Notes: generated by a model not told the origin, from the letters alone. 64,000 bases of DNA from Tissierellales bacterium (GCA_018433765.1 JAHDQO010000001.1:434001-498000); one strand, 5' to 3'; positions 43,878-53,230 are shown, numbered from the stretch's first letter. Program-made: numbers and translations.

Positions 43878-45410
43878 ATGAATGAAAAAAACAAAAAAGT
43901 TAGATTGCCTAACAAAGTGGAAGCTCTTATTCCAATTGTTTTTCTTTTGGCAATAATGATTACAAACTATACACTTGGATGGGGTCAGGATCCTCATATT
44001 CCTGTAACTCTTGCATGTGCAGTTGCCATGATTATTGGAAAACTGTGCGGCTACAAGTACAAGGAAATGCTTGCTGCAGGTCTTGAAGCGGTTAATCAGT
44101 CTCTTGAAGCAATCGTTATCATTCTTCTTGTGGGATGTCTGATTGGTTCGTTTACTGCATGCGGAACTATTCCAGCGGTAGTCTATTATGGATTGAAGCT
44201 ATTTACACCAGCTATATTTCTTCCATTTGTAGTAATTCTTTGTGCAATTGTAGGTGTAGCACTTGGATCAGCATGGACAGTAACAGCAACTCTTGGTATT
44301 GCATTTATGGCTATAGGTACAACAATGGGACTAAATCCAGCACTTATTGCAGGTGCTATTATTTCAGGTGCATGTTGCGGCGATAAATTCTCACCGCTTT
44401 CAGACTCAACAAATCTGGCTGCCGGTTCTGCACAGACTGGACTTTTTGATCATGTAGGAGCTATGGTAACTACAACTTTCCCAAGTTTAGTTATTGCAAC
44501 ATGTATATATGCATTTTTCTCATTTTCAGAGGTTCAGAGCTATGACGCTACTTTTGCAAATGAGTTATCAGCTGCAATCGTTGACCACTATACATATATG
44601 AGTCCAATTCTTCTTATTCCTATTTTACTGATTATAGTAGTAGCAGTATTAAAGATGTCAGCTATTCCTTCAGTTGTACTTCTTTCCTTGTTTGGATGTG
44701 TATTTGCTTTAATTTTCCAGGACGCCGGAATTTCTGACTGCATCACAATGTTACACTATGGATATGCAGCTGAATCAGAAAACTTATTGTTTACAAAGCT
44801 TGTAAACAGAGGTGGTATGGATAGTATGCTCTGGACTAACAATCTTGTAATAGTTGCGGTTGCTTTTGGTGGTATACTTCAGAAGATTGGTTCAGTAGAA
44901 TCACTTCTTGGCGGACTTATCAAGAAGGTTAAGACTCCATTCCAGTTAATTGTTGTTACCATTCTGACTTCAATGTTCTGTATCACAACTATGTGCGACC
45001 AGTACTTAGGATTAATCATTCCTTCATCAATGTATAAGAAAAACTTTGACGAAATGGGTCTTGGTAGGAACATGCTGTCAAGATCACTTGAAGACGGTGG
45101 TACCTTATGGTCGCCACTTATCCCTTGGTCATCTTGCGGTGCATACCACTCAGCAGTACTTGGAGTTCCAACACTGTCATACTTGCCATTTTGCTTCATG
45201 AATATCATTAACCCTTTTTGTGCTATTGTTACTGCAAGCTGGGGTGGAAATATTTTATATGCTGATGGATCAAGAACAAATCTGTTTGGTAAGCTAAAAA
45301 AGGGTCATGTACCTGCTGCTGCACCTGAAGAAGCACATGAAAAGGCTATGAAGGCTCTTGCAGAAAGAAGAACTGCTGGAATATATAAGAGCCTAGAGAA
45401 ACAATTCTAG
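43878..45410 (+). CDS. nhaC: NhaC-family Na+/H+ antiporter
   Basis: A 510-residue membrane antiporter of about 12 helices. Signature parts: LVGCLIGSFTACGTIPAVVY, VGVALGSAWTVTATLGIAFM, SGACCGDKFSPLSDSTNLAA and TMCDQYLGLIIPSSMYKKNF. It would exchange Na+ or an organic anion for protons; malate/lactate exchange also occurs in this family. It follows the kinase-regulator pair, and a small membrane protein gene comes next. Codon use here is less AT-rich than in the defence genes, fitting core DNA. Confidence 0.85.
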   Translation: MNEKNKKVRLPNKVEALIPIVFLLAIMITNYTLGWGQDPHIPVTLACAVAMIIGKLCGYKYKEMLAAGLEAVNQSLEAIVIILLVGCLIGSFTACGTIPAVVYYGLKLFTPAIFLPFVVILCAIVGVALGSAWTVTATLGIAFMAIGTTMGLNPALIAGAIISGACCGDKFSPLSDSTNLAAGSAQTGLFDHVGAMVTTTFPSLVIATCIYAFFSFSEVQSYDATFANELSAAIVDHYTYMSPILLIPILLIIVVAVLKMSAIPSVVLLSLFGCVFALIFQDAGISDCITMLHYGYAAESENLLFTKLVNRGGMDSMLWTNNLVIVAVAFGGILQKIGSVESLLGGLIKKVKTPFQLIVVTILTSMFCITTMCDQYLGLIIPSSMYKKNFDEMGLGRNMLSRSLEDGGTLWSPLIPWSSCGAYHSAVLGVPTLSYLPFCFMNIINPFCAIVTASWGGNILYADGSRTNLFGKLKKGHVPAAAPEEAHEKAMKALAERRTAGIYKSLEKQF

Positions 45411-45432
45411 CTAATATAAGAGAGGAGATACT

Positions 45433-45846
45433 ATGGAATATTACGGAATCATGCCAGAACGAAAACTGTGGGTAAAGGTGGCAGTTATCATCTTTGGAGC
45501 TTATATTGTTTATAATGCAGCTGTAAATCATAACTGGTTTTACCTGCCATTTGGAATTATCATGATTTTTACTACTTTCTCTGACAGAAAACATGTGATT
45601 TCACAAGAAGGAGTGGATATTCTGTACACTGTCTGTGGAGTCCAGTTTCATAATATGTGGGACTGGACCGAAATAAACACAATTCATACAGATTCAATAA
45701 AATCCAGACCAAATGTGGGACTGCATATTGGTAAGGATGTGGTATCTAGAAGGTTTATTTTATCAGTGGATGATGCCGGCGAAGCAATAGATATTGCAGG
45801 CAGAATGAATTCAAAGATTTATATCGCAGAAGTAAATCACAAATAG
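45433..45846 (+). CDS. Small two-helix membrane protein
   Basis: A 137-residue protein. Two close hydrophobic helices (WVKVAVIIFGAYIVYNAAV, then WFYLPFGIIMIFTTF) are followed by a PH-like beta domain (ISQEGVDILYTVCGVQFHNM, WDWTEINTIHTD). It has GAGAGGAG upstream and starts 22 bp after nhaC, with a terminator after it. Probably an accessory protein of the antiporter operon; the role is inferred from position. Confidence 0.5.
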   Translation: MEYYGIMPERKLWVKVAVIIFGAYIVYNAAVNHNWFYLPFGIIMIFTTFSDRKHVISQEGVDILYTVCGVQFHNMWDWTEINTIHTDSIKSRPNVGLHIGKDVVSRRFILSVDDAGEAIDIAGRMNSKIYIAEVNHK

Positions 45847-45870
45847 TAAATAATTAAATTCTATAATTTT

Positions 45871-45906
45871 AAAAGTGCCTGGAGCTTTGGACATCAGGCA
45901 CTTTTG
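45871..45906 (+). terminator. Intrinsic terminator of the nhaC operon
   Basis: AAAAGTGCCTG pairs with CAGGCACTTTT, ending in a T-run. Confidence 0.8.
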
Positions 45907-46126
45907 ATTGTTGCTTTAGCCAGAGGTTCCGAATGACGGAATGAGATAGGAACAATAAACCACCTGCTATGTAAAGTTGTCAATTTAAGGTAGACAGTTT
46001 TGAAAACAACTTAGTGGAGCTGTCAATAAAAAGTAGATACAAAGTTACACTGATTTTATGAATTTAATTGTAAATGTCAAAGAAACAATAAGTCCAGTGG
46101 ATCTTCTATGCTGTATCTGTAGTTTT

Positions 46127-46357
46127 TTAAATTATCTTTGGTTTTGGATAAGGTTTTTTTTCATCTGTTCTGTTAAGTAAATAATCAACACTAGTTTTAT
46201 AAAAGTCAGCAAGTATTGATATTTGCTCTACAGATATATTAACCGTATCATTTTCATAGTGTGAATATGTTCTCTGAGCAACACCTAATATCTCAGCAAC
46301 TTGAGTTTGTGTTAAATCATTATCTTCTCTTAAATCCCTAATTCGTCTGTACTTCAA
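46127..46357 (-). CDS. Small XRE-family regulator
   Basis: A 76-residue repressor-like protein. LREDNDLTQTQVAEILGVAQ followed by RTYSHYENDTVNISVEQISI is the HTH; a short C-terminal tail DYLLNRTDEKKPYP follows. TTG 46357 has GAGGTG at proper spacing; an upstream ATG would add a leader peptide-like stretch and is less likely. It faces a promoter with a TTAGCC/GGCTAA palindrome. Confidence 0.75.
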   Translation of the reverse strand: MKYRRIRDLREDNDLTQTQVAEILGVAQRTYSHYENDTVNISVEQISILADFYKTSVDYLLNRTDEKKPYPKPKII

Positions 46358-46383
46358 TAAAAACACCTCATAAAAATTATATA

Positions 46384-46430
46384 TTAGCCATATAGTGACT
46401 ATTGACATTTAGCCTAAATACGGCTAATAT
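46384..46430. promoter_or_regulatory. Operator-promoter between XRE gene and coiled-coil gene
   Basis: TTGACA (46402-46407), 17 bp, TAATAT fires to the right. An inverted repeat TTAGCC-7-GGCTAA (46409-46427) fills the spacer, and another TTAGCC lies at 46384-46389. A repressor bound here would block both directions. Confidence 0.55.
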
Positions 46431-46473
46431 TATTTACAAGTATTATTATTTTTATACAAAGAGGTGTTTATTA

Positions 46474-46975
46474 ATGGAAGAACTTAGAAAAGTTTTTAAA
46501 TTCATATCAAAGCGAAGAACTAACAAAGACATTAAATGAAATAAAACAAAATAATGAAAATCTAAAAGTACTTGAAAAAAAGATTGTATCAGCAGCGGAA
46601 AAAACAGAAAATATACTAAAAGAATTATCAGTCGAAAAGCAAAAAATCATTGAAGAATATAAAAGCTTAAGCAATCAAATGCATTCTGAAGAAATTGATT
46701 TTGCATTTTTATATGGTATTAAATTTGCAGATAGTTTAAAAAGAATGTTAATAGATTATACAGCATTATCAGAAGATAAATTAAATACTTATAGGGAAGA
46801 GATTATTTGTAGATATTTAGAGTGCAGACAATTAAAGAAGAAGTTTTATAATATTATAACTGAATTAAAGAAATCAGATAAAATAACAAATTCTCAATAT
46901 TACATATTAGAGGACTATGTAAATATTAGTTCAAGTACAAATTTAATGATGATAAACATAATAGATAGATATTAA
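46474..46975 (+). CDS. Coiled-coil protein requiring a +1 frameshift
   Basis: The ATG with GAGGTG opens MEEL, then the frame closes within 22 codons. One base further on, the frame is open to 46975: LEKFLNSYQSEELTKTLNEI through KKIVSAAEKTENILKELSVE (coiled coil) and EEIDFAFLYGIKFADSLKRM. Shifting +1 at CTT-AGA (46483-46488) joins them into a ~166-residue protein. CUU followed by a rare Arg codon is the layout of a known +1 slip. A simple insertion is the alternative. Without the shift, ATG 46679 would give 98 residues. Confidence 0.5.
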
Positions 46976-47288
46976 TAAAAGCAATAAAACTTAAGCCCTA
47001 GCGCTTATTTCTTTAAAAATTGGAGGTGTTCAGTTGGAATTCGTGAAATAATATATAACTTATAAAATGATGATATACAGATAATGAAATTTACATAAAT
47101 TTGACATTTATACAAATATGAATTAACATAGTAAATAATATATACTAATGAAAATTAGATGACAATAAAAGAATGTTAAATATAATTGGTCGACAAATAC
47201 AAGATATATACATTGGGAGAAAATGATAAATGAGATTGGTAGCGTAACTAAAATGAAAATGAACTAAGATATTTCAGGTGGAAAAAAC
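46976..47288 (+). other. Gap without a supported gene
   Basis: A good GGAGGTG precedes a 5-codon ORF (TTG GAA TTC GTG AAA TAA), perhaps the stump of a deleted gene. Otherwise AT-rich. Confidence 0.35.
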
Positions 47289-47690
47289 ATGTATAAAAAG
47301 AGATATATTATATCTATTACAATTCTATTATTGATTGTTATTAGTGTTTATATATTGACATTATTTGATTCAAGATTTAGGCATGAATTTGATGTTAATT
47401 TTAACACTGAGAAGGAGCATAAATCTTTTCCAATTGGAGCTGGTGAGGAAGTTAAAGTATTACCACTGCCTCCATCAACAACATTTTCTTACAAACATTC
47501 TGACTCAGGTGTAGTATATTATTCAAAACTATCCTATGATGATTTCTTGGATTATTATGTTAGTAATGGTTATGAAGTTCAAGGAAATGTAGTGACTTAC
47601 AATGGAACTAAATTTAAAATATCAGATTTGACCTTTGAAGAGGACTTTAAGTATTTTTTTATTGATATTGATTTAAAGAGAAGCGAATAG
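47289..47690 (+). CDS. Small membrane-anchored extracellular protein
   Basis: A 133-residue protein with an N-terminal helix (IISITILLLIVISVYILTLF) and a soluble domain of ~105 residues (FPIGAGEEVKVLPLPPSTTF, YYSKLSYDDFLDYYVSNGYE). No recognisable catalytic motif. It stands alone, followed by a terminator. Its family is not known to me. Confidence 0.5.
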   Translation: MYKKRYIISITILLLIVISVYILTLFDSRFRHEFDVNFNTEKEHKSFPIGAGEEVKVLPLPPSTTFSYKHSDSGVVYYSKLSYDDFLDYYVSNGYEVQGNVVTYNGTKFKISDLTFEEDFKYFFIDIDLKRSE

Positions 47691-47698
47691 TTTATAAT

Positions 47699-47725
47699 AG
47701 ACCCGGGTTTTCTGGGCCTTTTTTG
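47699..47725 (+). terminator. Intrinsic terminator
   Basis: CCCGG-gtttt-CTGGG (one G-U) followed by a T-run, directly after the small membrane protein gene. Confidence 0.6.
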
Positions 47726-48087
47726 TATTAATCATTTTAATATAATTATATAGTTATTAACTAAATTATTTTTGAGAAAAGTAACTTAACTGGTGTTTTT
47801 ATTGCTGTCAAGTTATCTAAGATATTTATAGATTTTAAAGGAGCTATAAGAAGTAAACTTACAAAGTAATGGGGTTTTTTTATTTTTTATTAAGTATTGT
47901 GTTATAATGTAAATAACTTTATTTTAAATATTCGTAGGTGTGCTGTGTATGGTTATAAGCTGTAATAAACTGTTGAAGCTTATACAAAATATGAAATACC
48001 TCCAATGTAATATTGGTGATATCGTGAAATTGAAAATCAATTGACAGATATCATTATGTTTAGATTTATTGGAAGGGACTGATAACT
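47726..48087 (+). other. Gap before the HsdS remnant
   Basis: AT-rich; one inverted repeat GATATC...GATATC near 48020-48055. No gene. Confidence 0.35.
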
Positions 48088-48386
48088 TGCTAAATGCGTA
48101 CTTATTACTTTTATTGGTACAGGAATAGGAGAGGTTTCAGTATTTGAAAATACTAGAAGAAACCATCTGGCAATTTAGCTAAGGTTGTTACTCATATAGA
48201 CATTAATGATTATCTGTTATTTTATTTAATGTCATATAGTGGGCAAAGAGAAATATTTAAGTTCGTGAAAAGGACTGCACAGCCCAGTTTGTCAATGGAG
48301 ACTATAAGAAAAGTAATGGTTCCACTTCCTCCTATTAAAAATCAAAAACGTATTGTAAATAAAATCCAGGAACTATTTCCTTATTA
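48088..48386 (+). pseudogene. HsdS (type I restriction specificity) C-terminal remnant
   Basis: In two frames: ITFIGTGIGEVSVFENTRRN, then NLAKVVTHIDINDYLLFYLM and AQPSLSMETIRKVMVPLPPI with KNQKRIVNKIQELFP at the end. This is the end of an HsdS target-recognition domain plus its conserved coiled-coil start. At least one frameshift lies near 48175. No hsdM or hsdR is present. It is another fragment of lost defence genes. Confidence 0.6.
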
Positions 48387-48468
48387 AACATATTCTTTAC
48401 ATTTGAATACACCAATTGCAAAGAATCTCTTAAAATTTTTTGCTATAATTCTAACAGGAGGTGAGGTT

Positions 48469-49653
48469 ATGGATTGTCAGAATGGTATGAATCAAGCTAT
48501 GGAATATATTGAAAACAATCTTTCTAACAAGATCAATTATTACTTAGCAGCGCAATATATGAACTGCTCTGAATGGGAGTTTCGTCGGATTTTTTCATTT
48601 CTTACTAAAATCCCATTATCTGAATATATTCGCCGAAGGCGATTAACTGTGGCAGCGAGAGATATACAAAATGGAGATAAGATAATTGACATTGCACTAC
48701 GTTATGGATATAATTCTCCAGCAGCATTTTCTAGAGCATTCAGCCATATGCATGGAATAGCGCCATCCTTTGCTCGAGACAAGGGAATAACGCTTAATTC
48801 CTTTCCACGCCTAAACTTCAAATTAGTCTTAATGGAGGGAATTACTGTGGAGAAAGATTCTAATCAAAGGACAAATATTATTGGTGGTCGTGAGGTTGGC
48901 TACGCTGTTTCGGTTGATATGGATAAAACTAATGTTCATAAAATAAACGAACTTTTTTGGAGTATAAAGGGTAATGACGTAATAGGGACAACTGCACTTC
49001 CACTTTATGGCGCATTTGTTTCAGAAGAAAAGTGCCAACTCTTTGGCGATGTAAAAGGAAAAAAGGTACTAGAGATAGGCTGTGGAACTGGTCATTCCTT
49101 GCAGTATATAGCAGAACGTGAAGCATCTGAATTATGGGGTATAGATATATCAATAGAACAGATTGAAAAAGCAAAGCATCATTTGGCAGCACTCGATATC
49201 CAAGCAAAATTGATTTGTTCCCCTATGGAAGAGGAATGTGAAATACCAGAGGATTATTTTGACTTTATTTATTCGGTATATGGAATAGGATGGACAACCG
49301 ATCTTGAAAGTACTTTTTGCAAGATTGCCTCTTACCTTAAAAAAGATGGTGTGTTTATCTTTAGTTGGTCTCATCCAATACACAAATGTGTTACACCTGA
49401 AAATGATATGCTTGTATTCAAGAAAAATTATTTTGATGAATCTTGGTATTCAGTAACTATTGATGGAGGAGTACTATCATTATCAGATCGCAAACTATCA
49501 ACTTATGTTAATGCTCTAGCTAGAGCAGGATTTGTTATCGAGCAAATGATTGAACAATCTGATGATGATATTCTTAAATCGAGTGACAGCAATTTTGCCA
49601 AAAAAGCAAAAATGATGCCTGTAACTTTTGTTATCAAGGCTAGAAAAATGTAA
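48469..49653 (+). CDS. AraC-type regulator fused to a SAM methyltransferase
   Basis: A 394-residue protein. Residues 1-110 form an AraC/XylS double HTH (MNCSEWEFRRIFSFLTKIPL, then RYGYNSPAAFSRAFSHMHG). From ~145 a class I methyltransferase domain follows, with VLEIGCGTGHSLQYIAE near 200 (SAM-binding loop) and LWGIDISIEQIEKAK. Such fusions are known in Clostridia; the methyl acceptor is unknown. ATG 48469 has GGAGGTGAG. It stands upstream of the attenuated ABC-F gene but is a separate unit. Confidence 0.7.
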   Translation: MDCQNGMNQAMEYIENNLSNKINYYLAAQYMNCSEWEFRRIFSFLTKIPLSEYIRRRRLTVAARDIQNGDKIIDIALRYGYNSPAAFSRAFSHMHGIAPSFARDKGITLNSFPRLNFKLVLMEGITVEKDSNQRTNIIGGREVGYAVSVDMDKTNVHKINELFWSIKGNDVIGTTALPLYGAFVSEEKCQLFGDVKGKKVLEIGCGTGHSLQYIAEREASELWGIDISIEQIEKAKHHLAALDIQAKLICSPMEEECEIPEDYFDFIYSVYGIGWTTDLESTFCKIASYLKKDGVFIFSWSHPIHKCVTPENDMLVFKKNYFDESWYSVTIDGGVLSLSDRKLSTYVNALARAGFVIEQMIEQSDDDILKSSDSNFAKKAKMMPVTFVIKARKM

Positions 49654-49757
49654 AAACAACTTCAACAATCCTAACTTTCAACTATATAAAAATAAATTTT
49701 TCTTTATTGACTTAAATATTTTCTTATAATATAATCCTTTATAAGGATGTGTTTAAT

Positions 49758-49793
49758 ATGACAGCATTGGAATTAAAAATAACTAATAAATAA
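49758..49793 (+). CDS. Leader peptide of the ABC-F attenuator
   Basis: An 11-residue ORF (MTALELKITNK) preceded by AAGGATG. Its stop codon touches the first arm of the following 12-bp hairpin. The position is that expected of a leader whose translation by drug-stalled ribosomes decides downstream termination. Confidence 0.5.
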   Translation: MTALELKITNK

Positions 49794-49985
49794 GGCTCTG
49801 AATACTTAATAAAGTAGAATATACCTATTATTCAGAGCCTAAATCTAGGAATTAATAATTTTTTGAATGATAGTATGGAAACCCATGCTAATTTTTCGTA
49901 TAAATTTTTAATACAAATAGATAAAGGCTCAAAGGAGCCTTTTTTTTATTGCAATTTTTGAGAGGCTGAGGCCTCTTTTTTTTAT
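49792..49985 (+). promoter_or_regulatory. Transcription attenuator with two terminators
   Basis: Three hairpins: H1 AGGCTCTGAATA/TATTCAGAGCCT (49793-49804 with 49829-49840); T1 AAAGGCTC/GAGCCTTT plus T8 (49923-49950); T2 AGAGGC/GCCTCT plus T8 (49961-49985). The right arm of H1 (GAGCCT) can instead pair with the left arm of T1 (AGGCTC). Stalling at the leader would free that arm and prevent T1. Confidence 0.6.
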
Positions 49986-50001
49986 TTTAAGGAGTGATTT
50001 T

Positions 50002-51519
50002 ATGAGTTTATTAGAAGTAAAAGATATATCTATGTCTTTTGGAGAAAAGATATTATTTAAAGATGGAAGTTTTAAATTATACAAAGGTGAACATATGGGA
50101 CTTGTAGGAGATAATGGGGCAGGTAAATCTACCTTATTAGAAATACTATTGGACAAAGAACTACCTGATGATGGAAGTATTTTATGGCAGAAGAATACTA
50201 AGATAGGATATATTGATCAATATTTGAAATCAGAAGGTAATATTACTGTTTATGAATATTTAAAAACATCCTTTAAAGAAGAATTTAAATTAGAAGAAAA
50301 GTTAAATAATTTATACGAAGATGTTTCAAAAAATTATAGTGAAAGTTTAATGAAGAAAATAGGAGATATTCAAGAAGAACTAGAATATAGAGACTTTTAT
50401 TCTATTGAAAGTAAAATCGATAGAATAGTTTTAGGACTCGGAATTAATTCATTTGGAGTTGATACAAAACTTGAAAATTTAAGTGGAGGTCAGCAGACTA
50501 AAGTTATTCTAGCTAGACTATTATTAGAAGACTTTAATGTATTATTATTAGACGAACCTACTAATTTTTTAGATTATGAACATGTCCTTTGGTTAAGTGA
50601 GTATTTAAGAGAATTTAAGGGAGCATTTATAGTTATTTCGCATGATTTAGAATTTTTAAATCAAATAACTAATTGTATTTTAGATATAGAATTTTTCAAA
50701 ATAAATAAATACTATGGTAATTATGAAAAGTTTCTAAAACTTAAGGAAGAATATAGAAATAATTATATTAGAAGTTATAATTCTCAACAGGAATATATTA
50801 GGAAAACTGAAAGTTATATTAGAAAAAACAAAGCAGGGGTTAACTCTAAAATGGCAAGAGGTAGACAAAAACAACTAGATAGAGTAGAAAGACTATCTAA
50901 ACCAGATAGTAAGAAAAAACCAGTGATTACATTTAGGGAAGATTTGTCTTTTAAGAAAATTGAACTTTTAGATCTTGAGGTTGGATATGATTATTCTCTA
51001 CTACCTAAACTAAATCTAAATATAAATAGTGGAGATAAAATTGCAATTACTGGATTTAATGGAATAGGAAAGTCAACTCTTTTAAAAACGATTGTAGGAA
51101 TATTAAGTCCGATTTCAGGAGATATTGTGTTTTCAAAAGATACTAAAGTTTCCTACTACGAACAAGATCTTAATTGGGAAAATCAAAATCTAAATGCTTT
51201 AGAAATAGTAAGTTCAAATTATCCAAATATGAAAATAGAAAATATAAGAAAAGAATTGAGTAAATATGGTATAGCAGCGGAAGATTTAGAACAGCCTATT
51301 AAAACTTTAAGTGGAGGAGAACAGTCTAAAGTTAAACTTTGTATTATGGCTTTGAGAAAAGCAAATATTTTAATTCTAGATGAACCTACTAACCATTTAG
51401 ATAAAGATACTAAAATTAGTTTAAAAGAGGCTCTATTAAACTTTAATGGAGCAGTTTTACTAGTTTCTCATGAAATATCTTTCTATGAAGATTTAGTAGA
51501 TAAGGTATATGCTATATAA
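50002..51519 (+). CDS. ABC-F ribosomal protection-type ATPase
   Basis: A 505-residue soluble protein with two ABC cassettes: GLVGDNGAGKST (~35) and LSGGQQTKVILAR, and in the second half TGFNGIGKSTLLK (~350) and LSGGEQSKVKLC. No membrane segments. The interdomain linker is rich in K/R (YIRKTESYIRKNKAGVNSKM, then ARGRQKQLDRVERL). ABC-F proteins of this kind dislodge lincosamide, pleuromutilin or streptogramin drugs from the ribosome. The layout is close to clostridial CplR-like proteins, but I cannot assign the drug. The attenuator upstream supports a resistance role. Confidence 0.8.
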   Translation: MSLLEVKDISMSFGEKILFKDGSFKLYKGEHMGLVGDNGAGKSTLLEILLDKELPDDGSILWQKNTKIGYIDQYLKSEGNITVYEYLKTSFKEEFKLEEKLNNLYEDVSKNYSESLMKKIGDIQEELEYRDFYSIESKIDRIVLGLGINSFGVDTKLENLSGGQQTKVILARLLLEDFNVLLLDEPTNFLDYEHVLWLSEYLREFKGAFIVISHDLEFLNQITNCILDIEFFKINKYYGNYEKFLKLKEEYRNNYIRSYNSQQEYIRKTESYIRKNKAGVNSKMARGRQKQLDRVERLSKPDSKKKPVITFREDLSFKKIELLDLEVGYDYSLLPKLNLNINSGDKIAITGFNGIGKSTLLKTIVGILSPISGDIVFSKDTKVSYYEQDLNWENQNLNALEIVSSNYPNMKIENIRKELSKYGIAAEDLEQPIKTLSGGEQSKVKLCIMALRKANILILDEPTNHLDKDTKISLKEALLNFNGAVLLVSHEISFYEDLVDKVYAI

Positions 51520-51636
51520 TTTACTAAAAGAATATTGTTGGAATATGTTATCAATAATGCTATAATTTATAAATGATAATATATAATTTTCCAAATTAGT
51601 CGATTGTAAATGAAAGAGTAAAATGACTCTCTATCA

Positions 51637-51674
51637 GTCATTGTGAGTGAAGCAGAGCGGAATCGAAGAATCTT
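51637..51674 (+). repeat. Dispersed GTCATTG...GTGAAG-type repeat
   Basis: GTCATTGTGAGTGAAG followed by CGGAATCGAAGAATCTT resembles a short dispersed motif common across bacteria (GTCATTGCGAGCGAAG). It is a single copy here. Confidence 0.3.
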
Positions 51675-51763
51675 GTATATAGTAGCAAAAGTACATTTTA
51701 ATAAATAACTGGAGTAAGAGAATTTAATATATAAAATGAACACAAGTAAGGAGAGAGAATATA

Positions 51764-52864
51764 TTGAAAAGATTAATATCAGTTATATTAGTATTATTTT
51801 TCTTATGTAGCTGTAATAAAGATAGTAGAAGTAAGTTAACAATATCTGAAGATATCTCATATGAAATAAAGTTAGACAATATAGCCAGCACAGAGCTAAA
51901 TGCAATATTGTATTATCAAATAGGTGTTGGAAAGTCTTCAGTAGAGGAAAACTTCTATTGGAAGGATAAGGTTGTATATGATCAAAGCCCTGCTGTTGGA
52001 GGGTTTGGAAGATTAACTTATCCTGAGGATTCCTACAAAAAGCTTGTTAAACTCGGTAAAAAGCAAGGAATTTTTAATGAGCTACATCCTAAGGAGCTTG
52101 ATGAATACTACAGCAATGAGCGTTATGAAGTTTTTGTAAGTAAGAATGGTGAAGTCAAAGATTTATATTTTCTTATTGATGATAAGCTAAAGCTTCTTTC
52201 TGTTGTGTTAGATATTCATGAAGAAGACTTATACATACTAGATGCTACTGATAGTAACTTAATATGTGGTGATAAGATTATATACAATATTGATATTGAA
52301 TCTATGACGTATAAGACAATTGAATTACCTTTTATGTCACCTGATTTAATTGATAATAATATGGTTTACGGAGCCTATATAAAGGATAATATAATGTATT
52401 TAAATCAATACAATATAAATACTGATGATTCAAAGTTATTATCAATATCTGTAGATAATATTATTAAGATAGAGAAGTTGGCTAAGTTAGGTGATACAAT
52501 TATAGCACTTTGTACTGAGGGGGAGTCTTATCAGCCTATTCTTTTGTATTTTGATGCAGATTTTAATATTAAAGACAGAAAGAAGATTTCGGTAAGTTCT
52601 GAATATGATTTTGTTTCATCTTATTGTGAAGGTAGAATGATTAAACAATATGAAGATAAACTTTATGGAGTTTTTGGAGTTAACGGAAAACGAATCAATG
52701 AATTGGTTATAATTGATATATCAACTGGTAAGCTTCTTTTTCAAGCTGAGATATATCATAAAAAGAAAAATGGAAGATATCTTGAGAATATTACCTTTAT
52801 AAAAGAAACAAATAACAAACTAATAACTATACCACAGTATGATATAAGTGGTGAAAGCATTTAG
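51764..52864 (+). CDS. Lipoprotein with propeller-like domain
   Basis: A 366-residue secreted protein. MKRLISVILVLFFLCSCNKD is a lipoprotein signal with LCSC lipobox; TTG start behind GGAGAGAG. The mature part has repeated beta units, for instance DNNMVYGAYIKDNIMYLNQY, LAKLGDTIIALCTEGESYQP and QYEDKLYGVFGVNGKRINEL, suggesting a beta-propeller-like fold. It stops just before an MFS remnant. Function unknown. Confidence 0.5.
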   Translation: MKRLISVILVLFFLCSCNKDSRSKLTISEDISYEIKLDNIASTELNAILYYQIGVGKSSVEENFYWKDKVVYDQSPAVGGFGRLTYPEDSYKKLVKLGKKQGIFNELHPKELDEYYSNERYEVFVSKNGEVKDLYFLIDDKLKLLSVVLDIHEEDLYILDATDSNLICGDKIIYNIDIESMTYKTIELPFMSPDLIDNNMVYGAYIKDNIMYLNQYNINTDDSKLLSISVDNIIKIEKLAKLGDTIIALCTEGESYQPILLYFDADFNIKDRKKISVSSEYDFVSSYCEGRMIKQYEDKLYGVFGVNGKRINELVIIDISTGKLLFQAEIYHKKKNGRYLENITFIKETNNKLITIPQYDISGESI

Positions 52865-52865
52865 A

Positions 52866-53155
52866 AAATTATGATAGGAATGGCAATTGGAAGGTTGCAA
52901 ACTTTACAACATCTCTTCCTGCTGCAGTGTTTGGAAGATATGGATTTGAAAAAGCAAATAGCGTTATTTTTCCGATTCCAAGGATTAATTACATCTATGA
53001 ATTTCCTACTAAGTGGAATTTCACTCAAGCTTACAGGAAGTTTGAGAGGAGTATATATGGTTTTTATAGCTACCCTTATAATAAATATTTTTCTTATAAA
53101 GATTATTAGTGAGCACAATTTCAACAAAGACTTTCAAGTGGATGAAAGAGGTTAA
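52866..53155 (+). pseudogene. C-terminal remnant of an MFS transporter
   Basis: Joined frames read NWKVANFTTSLPAAVFGRYG, FEKANSVIFPI, then QGLITSMNFLLSGISLKLTG and VYMVFIATLIINIFLIKII. This is the last two helices of a major facilitator transporter, broken by a frameshift near 52980. The upstream part of the transporter is absent. Confidence 0.5.
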
Positions 53156-53190
53156 TATTCAATCATTGACAATAAATATGTAAATATCAA

Positions 53191-53230
53191 TAATAAGACC
53201 ATATTCGAATAGTCGGTATATGGTCTTATT
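53191..53230. terminator. Bidirectional hairpin terminator
   Basis: AATAAGACCATAT pairs with ATATGGTCTTATT in a perfect stem, between convergent genes. Confidence 0.65.

Noticed and set aside
44879-45208. Leftward ORF of 109 codons
   Set aside because: Antisense shadow of the NhaC gene, without start context.
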